From Antitrichia curtipendula (taxonomy: Eukaryota; Streptophyta; Bryopsida; Hypnales; Leucodontaceae), in NCBI GenBank assembly GCA_951230915.1, contig OX579638.1:16510696-16574695 (forward strand): a stretch of DNA of 64,000 bases, written 5' to 3'. This document shows, in pieces, positions 24,410-35,800 of the stretch. Made by a program: the position numbers and the translations under genes. The notes under the pieces are model-generated. The model made no database searches and was not told the origin of the DNA. It saw nothing but the letters and a program-made list of their open reading frames with translations. How positions within the stretch are numbered: position 1 is the stretch's first letter; each line of letters opens with the position of its first letter.

Positions 24410-24990
24410 TAGTAATCAGGCTCAGTAGCAAAAAAAAGTGGTGGTTTTGGGCTGTACCCACCTTTCCTTAGAGAGGGGTATCAGAGCTGCAGAGATGATT
24501 ATTCACTCAGACATTTGCCAATTTCCACGGAATGCAGCAGCAGCAGCTCCAGTCATGTTGAAAATGTTTTCAGTGTCAGGAAATTCAGACCAGCAGCTTT
24601 GTTTGTCACGATCCCTCACTTGGAAGCAGTCCAGTTGCCTGTGGATCCCCAGTGAGGGGAGTTCTCACTGCACTCCCCTTTACTTAGTCAATGGGATTCC
24701 GGATTCAGAAACCAAGATGCATGAGGAATTGGTATGCATTTGGAATCTATATAATTCCAAATGTGAGACCCACATGAATCAAAAGAGTTCCGTTCGAGGT
24801 ACGTATTCGGCTCTCATGCAAACGAGGGCTACCGCTAGATGTGTCGTTTTATAGGTGAGGTAGGGCCCACATGTATGATTGAAGGGTAGTTTGGCTAACA
24901 ACGACGCTAGTGTGTGAGCTTAGAAATGTGAGCCCAGGGTTAAGTGGGTAACTTACAACCATTGAAGGTGTCTGTTACATATGTACCTAC
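24410..24990 (+). other. Balanced-composition block with a 138-codon frame
   Basis: A frame at 24438-24854 lies in sequence less AT-rich than its surroundings, but it has no recognised motif and no obvious splice partners. A GGTATCAGAGC word near 24478 resembles the initiator-tRNA primer site of LTR retrotransposons, yet no LTR end precedes it. Function unknown; possibly a decayed element. Confidence 0.3.
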
Positions 24991-25250
24991 AATATAGGTA
25001 TCCTATAATCATGCGTTAGAGAAAATTTGGAGCCTCTAGAGGGTTGTTTGACTTTTGGTAACACTGCAAATATATAGGTAAATAAAAAATATTTTTAAAT
25101 TTTAAATTTATTTTTAAAATTATTGCCTTTGTTGTATTTGCATTGTTGCCGAAAGTCAAATGGCCCCAAATTTTCTACGTGAGATTTTCTCTAATATAAG
25201 GTGCCTATAACATAGATAACTACAATATACGCATCTAAAAATATATATAT
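24985..25250. repeat. Long imperfect inverted repeat (foldback MITE-like)
   Basis: The arms meet around an AT-rich centre at about 25075-25130. TTAGAGAAAATTTGGAGCC, then TTTGACTTTTGGTAACACTG, on the left is mirrored by complements on the right, where a 14-base insertion interrupts one arm. The match continues outward through CTACAATATA. The structure looks like a foldback element, and no target duplication was identified. Confidence 0.65.
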
Positions 25251-25264
25251 ATCTTATAACATAA

Positions 25265-25365
25265 GTGCCTAGGCTATTAAACTCATGGGTTGAAGATCCT
25301 ACGCTTACGGGCTCAAAATCCTAGGCTCATGGGCTCAAGATCCTAGACTCGTACGCTAGTAACCC
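25265..25365. repeat. Short tandem repeat, about 26-base unit
   Basis: Three to four imperfect units of the form GGGCTCAAGATCCTAGGCTCAT follow one another. The surrounding sequence is AT-rich. Confidence 0.6.
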
Positions 25366-26930
25366 TCATTTGGCTAATGGAAACAAGTTTTGTATATGGT
25401 ATTAGTACCTTATCATGCTAAAGCACAATACATGTGTTTAAATTATTTTAAGATAATATTTCATTAATATTTTCCTTTTCAAAACAATATATTTGATATT
25501 TCTATCACGCATTCTGACCTTCAATCATTTTTCCAATTTATTTTTAGTCCCTCTATTTTAGAAGTCAAGTTCTTTTGATTTTATGATGCCTTAAACAACT
25601 TCATAACAACTTCTAATCTTTTATTGAAATGATACTAAAATCTTCATTTTAATATTTAGGTGATGACTTCTGGGTCAGAGCTAGTTTATGCTTTGATGTA
25701 TGTAACGTTCATTTTCTTCTACATTGCTATATATATGGTTCGTTTTATGAGATTGAGATGCACTTAAGGCAATGAAATTCAAAGCAATGCATGTAAAGTT
25801 GTTTAATTTGAAACCACAACTATTTTGACATCACTTTGGTCTATCTTCTTGTCTAATTTCAAGCTTGGATTTGTTGCCATCATTAATTTGGCACCCTTTG
25901 ATTTTTGGACAATGTTGTTTCCAGTGCAACAAATTAAGTTGGAATGCCTTTTTTTTGTGATCCATTATAATTTTCCATCATTAAGAATTTGGATTGAAAA
26001 CTAAATAAAATTGGTGCCCTTTTTTGCAACATTCAAAATTCAAAAATCTTCATATGGTTGTCACTAGTAGAGTAGGGAGAAGTGCCCAAGTATATTTTGA
26101 TGACTTCAAATTGTAAATCTATTAGTTAGTTTTTTTAAATGCACCTTTTGTTTAATTATTGTAAAAAGCATCATATTTTTTCTAAGACCACAATAGTTGC
26201 AATATTATTTTTGACCTTTTTATATTTGAAGTTTTTTCTTCAAAGAATTTATCATAAATTGTATGTCCTATTGAGACTAACAATTTGGTTTCATAATTCT
26301 TTCATGCAACACTAAGATAATCTAGGAGACATTCACGTATCAATGTAGGGATTACCAAGATACTTCAAGAATTTTTATGCGCAATCTTGAATATATAGAA
26401 GGTACACTAGAAGTCACCTATGATACTACATACACCTATGATCTTTGATGTTTTAGAAATTGGCATACACATCCATCAAAATTGTATGGCTCATCTCATC
26501 AAAAGTGTATGATTCACTATACCTTTGCTAGATATGATCTTCAAAATTGTATGGCATATTTATATACAACTATATGATGAAAGTTAAAAACTCCTTTGCT
26601 ATGATGAATACTACTCTACAAATAATCTATTTGTGACAAATATTGTCTACAAAAAAACATACTTCTCACCTCATTTTCCAGAGTTCATAATTCAAAAAAG
26701 TATTTTTTTTATTGATATTGGTATATTCAACAAAATTTAAAACTTTATTATGTTTATTTAAAATCGTAGAACAAAAAAGTTGATAAAGTACTTTTATTCC
26801 AAGTAACACTTTCAGAGGAATTCCTTTGATAAAAAGATTAAGTCATTTAATCATATGCAACTAAAGTCACTTGTACGGGTTAGGATTTTTAGACTCAATA
26901 GCTCAAGGTCAAGAAGATCTCAAAATGATG
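25366..26930. other. AT-rich desert
   Basis: About 1.5 kb with only short biased frames. No gene, RNA or ended element recognised. Confidence 0.45.
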
Positions 26931-26934
26931 TTAA

Positions 26935-27840
26935 CCCCTAAAATCCCATTGTTATTTTAGGAGACAAAATGGATTTTGGGCAAGCTCCTATGGTCTCAAT
27001 ATTTATTGTGCTATTTTGAATTTTTTTTTAAATAAAAAAAACACATTTGCTTTTGACAAAAATATAATCTTATTTCAATTGGAGTCCGAGAGCAAAGGTT
27101 ACGGCACAAAAAACCTTGTTTTTAGTTCAACGGGCAAAAAAAAACTTCAAGTAAAAAATTTAAATTATTATTTTTGTATAAATTATATTTTTATGTACAT
27201 AGAGAGCTTTGATTTACTCCATTTGGATTTCTAATATGAAAGTGACGGACAATCTTGTTTTTCAAGCAATCTGAGCATCTTCTTAAAAGAATAACTTGTA
27301 GGATTCAATTATGACAATTTTCACAATTTAAAAAAAATTAATTCACAAGGTTAAGATCTCTTTCTAGAATAATTCCACCATTGATATAAGTGTACTTCAA
27401 TTCCATCTTAGACTTATTAACAATTTATATTTTCCTTCAATCTTGAACCTTCTTCTATTTAACAAACTTTTTTAAAGTAAAAACTAAGTGGGGTGTTTTT
27501 GAAATGTTTTTAGATTCTCAATACAAATTTTTATCATATAAGATTAAAAATTAAAAATTAATAGAAAAAAAATTATAAGTTATGAAGGTTCAAAGCCAAA
27601 AAATGTAGTTGAGCAAGGTGCAAAAATATTTGTTTCCTTCACTTTAAACGGAAATATCTTGCAATCTACATGGTCAAATTTTGTGAAATTTCTTTACACA
27701 TTTTTATATTAGTCTTGTACAATACAAGATCCTACAGTTAGATATGCAAAAAAACTCATTAAATATTTTTTTGCTCTTTGCTATAGAAATGGCAGTTTTG
27801 AGTTGTTTTTGATGGAAAAGAGGCCTTGGGACATTAGGGG
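26935..27840 (+). mobile_element. Family R copy 6
   Basis: The 906-base stretch begins CCCCTAAAATCCC after TTAA (26931-26934) and ends ATTAGGGG before a mutated target TCAA (27841-27844). Its size matches the intact 925-base copy. The distal part carries GATCCTACAGTTAG and ATGGCAGTTTTGAG, equivalent to parts of the other copies. A 72-codon frame inside is AT-driven. Confidence 0.7.
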
Positions 27841-28135
27841 TCAAGATATATTTCTTGTATCATTCTACAATTAATTTCAATCCAACCAATGGATGTAATT
27901 AAGTGCGTACCAATATTTTCCTAATCTTTGCTAAAGTCAATTTGAATTAGAATCTGAATTTGTAGGTTGGATAGACATATGTTAATCACACATTGTATCC
28001 AAGCATAAATTGTTAGAGATAATAATATAAATACCAATATTTGTACTAGGTAGACTACCCAATTTGTACAACTTTTATAGTGCTAGGTAAAACACCTAGT
28101 ACAAAATAGGGGCACCATAGAAGTTGTACAAACTG
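27841..28135. other. AT-rich spacer with a short inverted motif
   Basis: CACTAGG/CCTAGTAC words around 28045-28110 form a small imperfect palindrome (TACTAGGTAGACTAC and ACACCTAGTACAAA). No gene. Confidence 0.35.
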
Positions 28136-28139
28136 AAAA

Positions 28140-28800
28140 CTAGTGAGATTTCATCTTTCAAACATTTTGAACAAAAATAATTAGACTCTACAACTTGCAA
28201 TTCTCCATAATATGTAGAAAAAATAATTTGGGAATAAATATAAAAAATTTCAACAAAGTATGCTTGAAAAAAAACAATAAGTAGAAAGAGATAGAAAATG
28301 ATTCAAAATACTAAATTGTTAAGAATTTAGTTATGGAATTGAAAAATTTCAATCCCAAAGGTTTCAATGTTGTAGTAAAGAATATATATCCTTTTTTTTT
28401 AAATCCAAAATATTGAAAATCGAATTAAATAAAGGACTTTAAAATTTATTTTAGAATAGAGATTCCATAATTGCCTCCAAACTAAAATTCCCCATAACTT
28501 TAATCACATTCATCAAAATAAAATGATTGAAATTTTTTTACGTGTATATATTTCTAGATACCTCATTTCAATTTTTTTATTTCTTAAAAAAATGATTTTT
28601 TTAGATGCAAGTGCTTTCCGGGCTTCAAAAGATATTACACATTGCACAATAACTTTTTAAATGTGTAGTCAAAAGTTATGAAAATTATATGCCTTAATTC
28701 TTAAAGAACCAAACAACATTTTCTTACAATATAGCAATTTTGGGAAACTTAATACAAATAGAGTTTTTATTTTTTTTCTTACAATTTTTCATACAGTATG
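28140..28800 (-). repeat. Family R copy 7 (decayed, partly inverted)
   Basis: Blocks including AAATACTAAATTGTTAAG, CCAAACTAAAATTCCCCATAAC and a TAGTCAAAAGTTATGAAAAT word follow the reverse order typical of copies 2 and 5. Near 28725 the sequence switches to a block in the opposite orientation (TATAGCAATTTTGGGAAAC). The copy is therefore rearranged or composite, and the ends are not identifiable. Confidence 0.55.
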
Positions 28801-29963
28801 TGGTTGAAGAAGAGCTCCATTAGAATTTCAAGTGCATCATTATCCAACCTCATTACTCTTTCACTTGAAATGGTTTTCTACATTTTTCTTTGAGGATGTT
28901 TCTCACATAGCTTGCTATGTGTTGATTCTAAAAGCGCGCCAAAAGTCTCCAACGGACTCCTTTTCATTCCAAAGGATGGACCCAACCTTGCTAACACCGA
29001 GCGGCATATGTGTGTGTGAGTTGGCTCTGCATGATGGACAAAATGAAGTTTTGGCAATAGTGTATACGCCATCATTACAATTTGGCATTTTAAAAAACAT
29101 TTACCTTTTTTTTTTCTACAGACTTGAAGTTGCCTATTGTTTTTGAGGAAATTGGGCATTTTATTGCCTAAAAAAAACATTGGATTCTATGGTTGGGTTT
29201 GTTAAGAAAAAAATACAGATGAAAATTTTAGTTTTGCTTTGGGTTTGAGTACTTTGAAGCAATTTTGTGCCTAAAACACATTGAATTGTTTTATGGATTA
29301 AAGCTACTCCTTGCCCATATGTTGTATGAAAGTTTTAGAGAAAATATATTTTAAAAATAAATAAATGGATGACCAAAAACACTTTGATGCCAACTTTTTT
29401 TTACTTAGTCCTCTAGGCTGCATGTGCTAAGTGGCTAGATTATGTGAAATTTTTTTTTTACATTTACAATATAAAATAAACAACTTCACTTTAAGAGACT
29501 TTGTCATTGTAGCATTGTGGAATTAATTCACTTTTTCAAGCTTGGTTCTATTCAAACTTCTTCACACGTAGCTTTTATTAATGCAAATTGTCTTCCCTTT
29601 CAATTAAGGGACAAAATAAAGAGTTGCAATATGGGAGGCTTTGTCTATATAGCACTAGTTGATTTTTTTGAGTAAGGTCCTATTTAAACTTCCTCACAAC
29701 CATTACAAATGCCACTTTTGCCAATGCAAAGCTTCCTCCAACTATATCAAGAGTCAATAAAAAAACTCTATTCATAACTTCTTTGTTGGTTCTAGATCAA
29801 AGGAGAGGAGTCTCTCTATTGATAAAAGTTGCCTTGAGAAAGTTTCAATAGCGAATTAGTGCTCCAAAGACATAATTTTCCATAGTCTAGCTACTTATCT
29901 AAACACTTGCGGCCTTATCACACCGATGAAATAGTAATGAATTCAAACCCGGGCATTGGCGGG
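28801..29963. other. Intergenic; small balanced block at 28880-29100
   Basis: Overlapping frames on both strands at 28832-29180 reach about 100 codons but show no motif. A TTCTAAAAGCGC word at 28926 recalls the ends of the TAAGGTAG family, so this may be part of such an element. Confidence 0.35.
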
Positions 29964-29971
29964 GTGCTTAC

Positions 29972-30099
29972 TAGGGCTTTTTTTTGGACTTGTGTCCCCC
30001 TTGCTGGCTTCACTAGAGAGGCCAATTTTTGGAGGGATGAAGCCAGATAGGTCAAATTTTTGACAGTCTAGCGAAATTTTGCCCCCCCAAAAAGCCCTG
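29972..30099. mobile_element. hAT-like MITE with perfect 8-base target duplication
   Basis: The 128-base element starts TAGGGCTTTTTTTTGG; the complement of its end reads CAGGGCTTTTTGGGG. The sequence GTGCTTAC flanks it exactly on both sides (29964-29971 and 30100-30107). Ends of the form YAGGG with 8-base duplications are the hAT superfamily signature. It is too short to code for anything. The identical duplications suggest a fairly recent insertion. Confidence 0.85.
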
Positions 30100-30351
30100 G
30101 TGCTTACCACTACAACCCACGCAACTACGTTACAGGGTCAAGTGCCCCCGTTGTCATAGAGAGACCTAAGAATTTATTGGGGAAATAAACATGTGGACTT
30201 CTTGTAGGGTTTATCTTTTTAAGGAAGGCATCAAGAATGGAGTTTGCTATGATATAAGTTAGTTGAGCCATTCCCAACAAACGATTCATTCATGCCAATT
30301 ACTTAACCACCTTCTTCTTCTCTAGTCTACCTACTTGTACTATGGAGTGGA

Positions 30352-30451
30352 CGTTGGTTGGAGGGTTGCTGGATATAATCTGCCGGTCCCAACGAGCGGC
30401 AAGAGCCGCGAGTGGGACGGTAGATTATATCCAGCAACCCTCCGACCAACG
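30352..30451. repeat. GC-rich foldback, arms of 47-49 bases
   Basis: The left arm (30352-30400) and right arm (30405-30451) are complementary except for a few mismatches and small indels, around a 4-base loop. The best stretch, GAGGGTTGCTGGATATAATC, is mirrored without change. The sequence is markedly more GC-rich than its surroundings and no target duplication is evident. It could be a foldback element, a small-RNA precursor or the product of template switching. Confidence 0.8.
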
Positions 30452-30504
30452 ATCTGTTCCATGACATAATTAGGTTTGCGAGATATTTGCGAGATATTCT
30501 TCAA

Positions 30505-30920
30505 CTAAGGTAGTGTGCTCTAAAAGCGCCCATCTTCTTGAAACCGCCCCTATTTTTAGGTGAAGAATGGAGATGGGGTGATCCTTAAATGGACCAGTTT
30601 AGCAATTGAATACATTGAAGAAAAGCTGTTTTTCTATTGCAAGAGCCAATCATTGTCTTTGATTTCTGCACATCTCTTTACAAGTTGCAAGTGGACAGAT
30701 TTTGGAAGACCTATGGTCACAAATAGGTGCCTATGTCCTGAATCTTTGAAAATTCATAAGTAATTCAAAAATGCTTGGAAAAATACAAAACCACTTGTGT
30801 TAGGTACCACATCTATTTTTCTTTCTCAGAAAAATGATCTAAAAATACTTTCGTCCACGAAAGCCTGTGAAAAAGGCGGACCAGCCCTTAAATGGTCGCT
30901 TTAAGAGCATACTACCTTAG
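30505..30920. mobile_element. CTAAGGTAG-ended MITE, short copy
   Basis: The left end CTAAGGTAGTGTGCTCTA and the complement of the right end CTAAGGTAGTATGCTCTT match in 16 of 18 positions, and the match continues a few bases inward. A TA lies at each terminus. The interior aligns with 23540-23660. 416 bases, no coding capacity. Superfamily unresolved; TA targets would suit Tc1/mariner. Confidence 0.7.
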
Positions 30921-31079
30921 TGGTCGCCGTCCCATTTAGGTTTCGGATGATTATTTTGGACTGAAAAAAGCCGTCCTAAAAAGCACGTAACGTCAAGCAA
31001 GAGCTGATTACGTTGAATTTTCAACACCAAACAATGATAAACTACGCTACCTTTTGCACGGCATCTTAGAAACGTCAGC

Positions 31080-31490
31080 TCGGGTGAATATTGGCCTCTG
31101 ATTCCCTCCAAGAGTGAGTGAAAAGGCGAGTGATGTGGAATTGCTGGGAGCCAAGAGTTGGGAACTTGGGAACTTCATGGCGAACACGATTGGGACGTAC
31201 AGTACCACTGCGTGGAGTGGAAGAGAGAAGCCGTGGCAGCCAACCAGGGCTCAGGTAGGTTGGTAGTCAGATTTGGTGGGGCTGCGTGGCAGACGGCTTT
31301 GGGGGATCCCGTGGAGATGCGTCAGGGCCACTGCTTTCTCACCACCCTGTGCCGGGGGCGGTTACCATACAGGAGTACTTCTCCACCGCCTCCATCCTTC
31401 AAATCTTCATCCATGCCGGTGGCAGGGGTCTGGGCTCTTGCCAGGATGCCGGCCAGTTCAGAGACCGGGATGAACCGACGCTGAATTTTA
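31080..31490 (+). other. GC-rich island with a possible orphan first exon
   Basis: An ATG at 31177 in good context starts 26 codons (MANTIGTYSTTAWSGREK, then PWQPTRAQ) that end at CAG followed by GTAGGT at 31255. Downstream sequence to 31490 is GC-rich and open in several frames. The nearest acceptor (31270) would leave a 16-base intron, which is impossible, and no other joining is convincing. It may be a decayed gene start or a promoter-like island. Function unknown. Confidence 0.3.
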
Positions 31491-32340
31491 TTATTTTGTC
31501 ATACACCAAAAAATTTGCAAATTTTGAATTCATATTTGCAATTTGTGTATCCAGCTTCGCAAGGTTGGGTTTAGAAAATTAATTATTCAAGCACAAAATA
31601 GGGGGGCTTTTATTTTACATGCATCCTTGGAATGACTTTGGGGGACGAGCAAGGGAATTGGTTCACCCCCAATAGTTCAAACGACCACTATATAAGTTAA
31701 TAACAACATTGACCCTTAAAAGTGACAAGCGAGAAGGTAGAAGCTCTCATAACCAACATTTTAAGCAATTCCATGTATTTGGAGGTGGAATCAACACGAG
31801 AGACTATTTTTAATAGTGGCAATTGAAAATCATAACGCGCTAAATAGGAACTAGTATGCTCAATTGCTCAAAAAAATACTATGTCCCATCAAAAAACATT
31901 GCTAGAAAACTTCTTGTTTGTTTCTAAATCAAATTATTCCATGTAATTACGGTTCAGAGAGTAGATTCTCTGAACTAAATCAGACAGTACAAATTTCTCA
32001 TCCCAAATGGCAGCTTAGTTTATCAATCTACGGAACGAACCTTTTCCATATGTGCATCACATTGTTTAACAACCAGGCAATGGTCCTCCCCCTGCTGAGA
32101 AGGTAACGTATTATGCTTTGCTAGATGCCTGGAAGGGACTCATTAGTTAATTCAAAGATTGGGGTTGGCTGAAGAGCCACAGACGCCAATTTTGTTCATT
32201 GGGAAGGTCCGGCCCTTTTTCAAAAGGGACCCGGCTTGCACGGCAGTCACAACTGACGCAGGGCAATGTCCGCCAACCAATACAAGCCCCCAACCAATTT
32301 CCACCATAACAAAAATACCAGGTCCACAACGAACGCAAAC
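31491..32340. other. Intergenic upstream of FAD6
   Basis: AT-rich to about 32100, then balanced. No gene recognised. A 152-codon frame at 32159-32617 crosses the foldback at 32352 and has no family resemblance. Confidence 0.4.
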
Positions 32341-32351
32341 GGATGAACGTA

Positions 32352-32399
32352 GGACGGACGGATGGATGATACAAGCCTTGTATCATCCATCCATCCGTC
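32352..32399. repeat. Near-perfect palindrome upstream of FAD6
   Basis: GATGGATGATACAAG is followed after a single base by its complement CTTGTATCATCCATC, and the arms extend with one repeat-unit slip of GGAC/GGAT tetramers. The palindrome of about 48 bases lies roughly 440 bases upstream of the FAD6 start codon, in the promoter or leader. Confidence 0.75.
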
Positions 32400-32840
32400 G
32401 TGGATGTGTGACAACCAGAGCTTCTTATCTCCCGCACTCGGCCGTCACAGAGCCTCTTCAACCTGCACATCTTCTGCACAGCGCAGCGACTGATCAAAGA
32501 GCACCACCGTCACAGGAGCGCTCCCAACGTCGGGTAACAAGCACATTCCTCACCGTTTTTTTGTTTTTTTCTTCCTCTTCTTCTCAATCAGGTTTCAATA
32601 GTAGTGTGTTCTCGTGAAAAAAAATCCTGGAAAAATCAGAAAGAGTTTGGGAGGGTTTGTTGAATTGGCAACAAGCAACAAGAGTTGATCGCAAGGGTTT
32701 GTATCCCAATTGCGGTGCATTCGTCGGGAGTGGAGTGTTGGTGTGGACTTTTGGGATGCAATTGATGTTACGGTTTGGACTTACGGAGTTACGGGATTGA
32801 TTTATGGTGCAGGTTGGGCTGTGCGTGAGGACAGGCAGTC

Positions 32841-35800
32841 ATGGCAGCTGCTGCTTGTGGCTTGAGTCTCCGGCCTTGCACCTCGGTGGTGGCTCCGCAC
32901 AAGGTAGGAACCTACATTTCTCGAATGGAATCATATTCACGAATGATGCTATCAATTTAAGTATAGTAGTAGCGCTTCTCAATAATTTATGGAGGAAGAT
33001 GGTTTTTATGAATCAAAGAATCTGCTGAGAGGTTTTTTGTTGTACTGCATTTTGTGTCACCAAAGGGTGTTCTGTAATGTAGGGTAGAGTATTGCTCAGG
33101 GGAAGTCCAGTGATTGTTAAATCATCGTTAAGCACTCTGCAGCCAGCTCTCTTTACAAACTACTACTCGTTCCGGTGCCAAGGCACGATATCTCAAAATT
33201 ACACGTGCTTAACGGAGCGGGAGCCCTCCGCTCAGGCTTCCCGCGATGTGAGTACCCCGGCCTTCGCCTTTAGGCCGGGGCCCTCACATCGCGGGAGGCC
33301 TTCGCGGGGAGACCTCCCAGTATGACGTATGGATTGCTATTCTCTGGAAGGGATTGCTCTTCTATTGCTATTTTGTACTAGAGGTGTACATTTGTCCCGA
33401 ATTGAGGAGTACGTAGAGTGAATTTATGTGAACTTGTTCCGGGTCTGACACTTGGTCGCGTTTGTGGATGCCCAGGTTGGCCAGCCGAAATGTACAGGTT
33501 TCAATCAATCCGCTGCCTTGAGCTTTCCATCTTCCAGCTTGTCTTTGAAAGGTCTCGGTGTTGGAAAGGTAATACATCGTGTTTCTCGGCCATCTGTTCC
33601 CCTTTTACAGATGGTAGCTGATTATCAGGTTTTGATTACCCTCAGTTTATGTTATGATTGGTGTTTGCTGGTATTAGGTTTCTGATACATTGTTACTGGG
33701 TGCGATCCCTGTTTTCTGGGACATTGTTGCACTCAATCACGGTCTTAGAGGTAGGGACATACAGTCGATGATGTTCCTTGGAAAGGAAGTTAGTGTCCCT
33801 GATGACTTTTCATATATGTAATCTCCTTATGTTACAACAGTTGGAAATCTCGAGAGTGAGGAGGACGGGTTTATCACGCAGTGGGGCTAGACGCCCAATA
33901 TCAGCAGTGGCAGCTCCTCTTGCGCCTCCGTCAAACCCACTGGAAGATGCTGGCGAAAGGCAGAGACTGGCTGAGGAGTACGGGTTCACACAGATTGGAG
34001 AGCCAGTGCCTGCGGGAGTGACGCTGAAGAAAGTGATCGATAGCTTCCCACCAGAGGTTAGTGTGAACTTTGAAAGAGAATCTGGTGCTACAACTTTCAC
34101 ATACTGTTATTCTGATCATGAACGTTTTGAATTGCTCGAATTGTTTGGTGATTCTTGTTAATTCTATGTTTGTTGATTAGAAATGACATGAGTTGGTTAA
34201 GATGATGTAATGTTTCTGACGAGTTCGCTTTCCTGTGGTTCAGGTCTTCGAGATCAATGACTTGAAAGCATTCAAGACGATTTGCATCTCTGTCGCTTCC
34301 TACTCTCTTGGTCTCTTTATGATCGCCAAGGCACCTTGGTATCTGCTTCCGTTGGCTTGGGCCTGGATTGGAACTGCTATCACTGGAGTAAGTTCTCTCC
34401 AAATGTCAATCCTACTGATTTTGAAATAGCCTTCATTGCGTAGATGAAAATTCTTTCTGGCATCTCTCTATCAAGTATCTGCTCATTATGATTCAAACGA
34501 TGCATGGTAGAATTGTCAGTGAATATATATTTATTTCCTCTTTGGCTTGATTCGAGCGAAATTCTGATTTGTATGTGATTTCAGTTTTTTGTGATAGGTC
34601 ACGACTGTGCACATAAGTCTTTTTCCAAGAATAAATTGCTGGAAGACATCGTCGGGACTATTGCCTTCCTCCCTCTTATTTATCCATACGAGCCATGGAG
34701 ATTCAAGCATGACAGGCATCATGCCAAGACCAACATGTAAGTTCTTTATATCTCGCTCTCGTTTCCAATTGCAGTGTATTTTTTCTATTTGTTTAGTGGT
34801 GAAGTTATTTCTATTTATTTGCAGAATGTAGTCTAAATGCTTTGTCGAATCGTTTTGTTGATTTTCCTCGAATTCCGAATTTTCAGGTTGGCGGAGGACA
34901 CGGCCTGGCATCCAGTGATGAAGGAACAGTGGGGATCTTTCTCACCATTAATGAAATCTTTTATGGAGTTTGGCATGGGTCCCTTGAGACCATGGGCTTC
35001 AATTGGTCATTGGTACGTATTCACTTTCCAGCTCTGTTCTCGTTCCTCGTACCGGTATACTCGAGCCTACTGCTTGGTAAACTTGGTGATTATTGATGAT
35101 CATGAATTAATTGCGAGAATCATTTACTCGTCGTCAGTCGAATTTGTGGATATCTTTTTCTGAACTCCCTGTTGTATGAAATCGGTAGATGTTAATTTTC
35201 ATCTTGTTGAGAATTAGAGTTCTGTCAAGTTTTTTACCATAATCTAATGTTGCTTTGTTCCTTATTTTTAGGGCTTTGTGGCATTTCGACTTGAACAAAT
35301 ACCGAGATAGTGAGAAACTTCGCGTGAAGGTTAGTTTGGCTGCCGTTTTTGCATTCATGGCAATCGGTTGGCCCGCAATTATCTACTTCACTGGAATTGC
35401 TGGCTGGTTCAAATTTTGGCTAATGCCATGGCTCGGGTATCACTTTTGGGTAAGTTAGTCTCTCCTTGGTGATTTTGTTTTTCCCTACTTTTGAAGAGTG
35501 TCTACTCGTCTAATTGAAGTTTTCTCAGGTCCTTTGCTATTTTTATACTGTCAAAGCATCTAATTTGTATGTTATTGGATTAAATTTGTGCAGATGAGCA
35601 CTTTCACCATGGTTCATCACACGGCTCCTCATATTCCATTCAAGGGTGCTCAGGATTGGAATTCTGCTCAGGCGCAATTGGGCGGAACAGTGCACTGCGA
35701 CTACCCTTCATGGTTTGTCACTTATCCTCCTCCCTAATCCCGTGATGTGTGATGTATGTAAGTGCAGGATTGTGGGAATAGATGTTTGAACAGTTGTGCC

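Noticed and set aside
24470..24500. Primer-binding-site-like GGTATCAGAGC
   Set aside because: No LTR terminus, polypurine tract or retrotransposon protein is nearby.
31255..31270. GTAGGT...CAG as an intron joining two open blocks
   Set aside because: Sixteen bases is far below any workable intron length.
32159..32617. 152-codon plus-strand frame upstream of FAD6
   Set aside because: It runs through a near-perfect palindrome and Ser-rich pyrimidine tract and has no family resemblance or splice logic.
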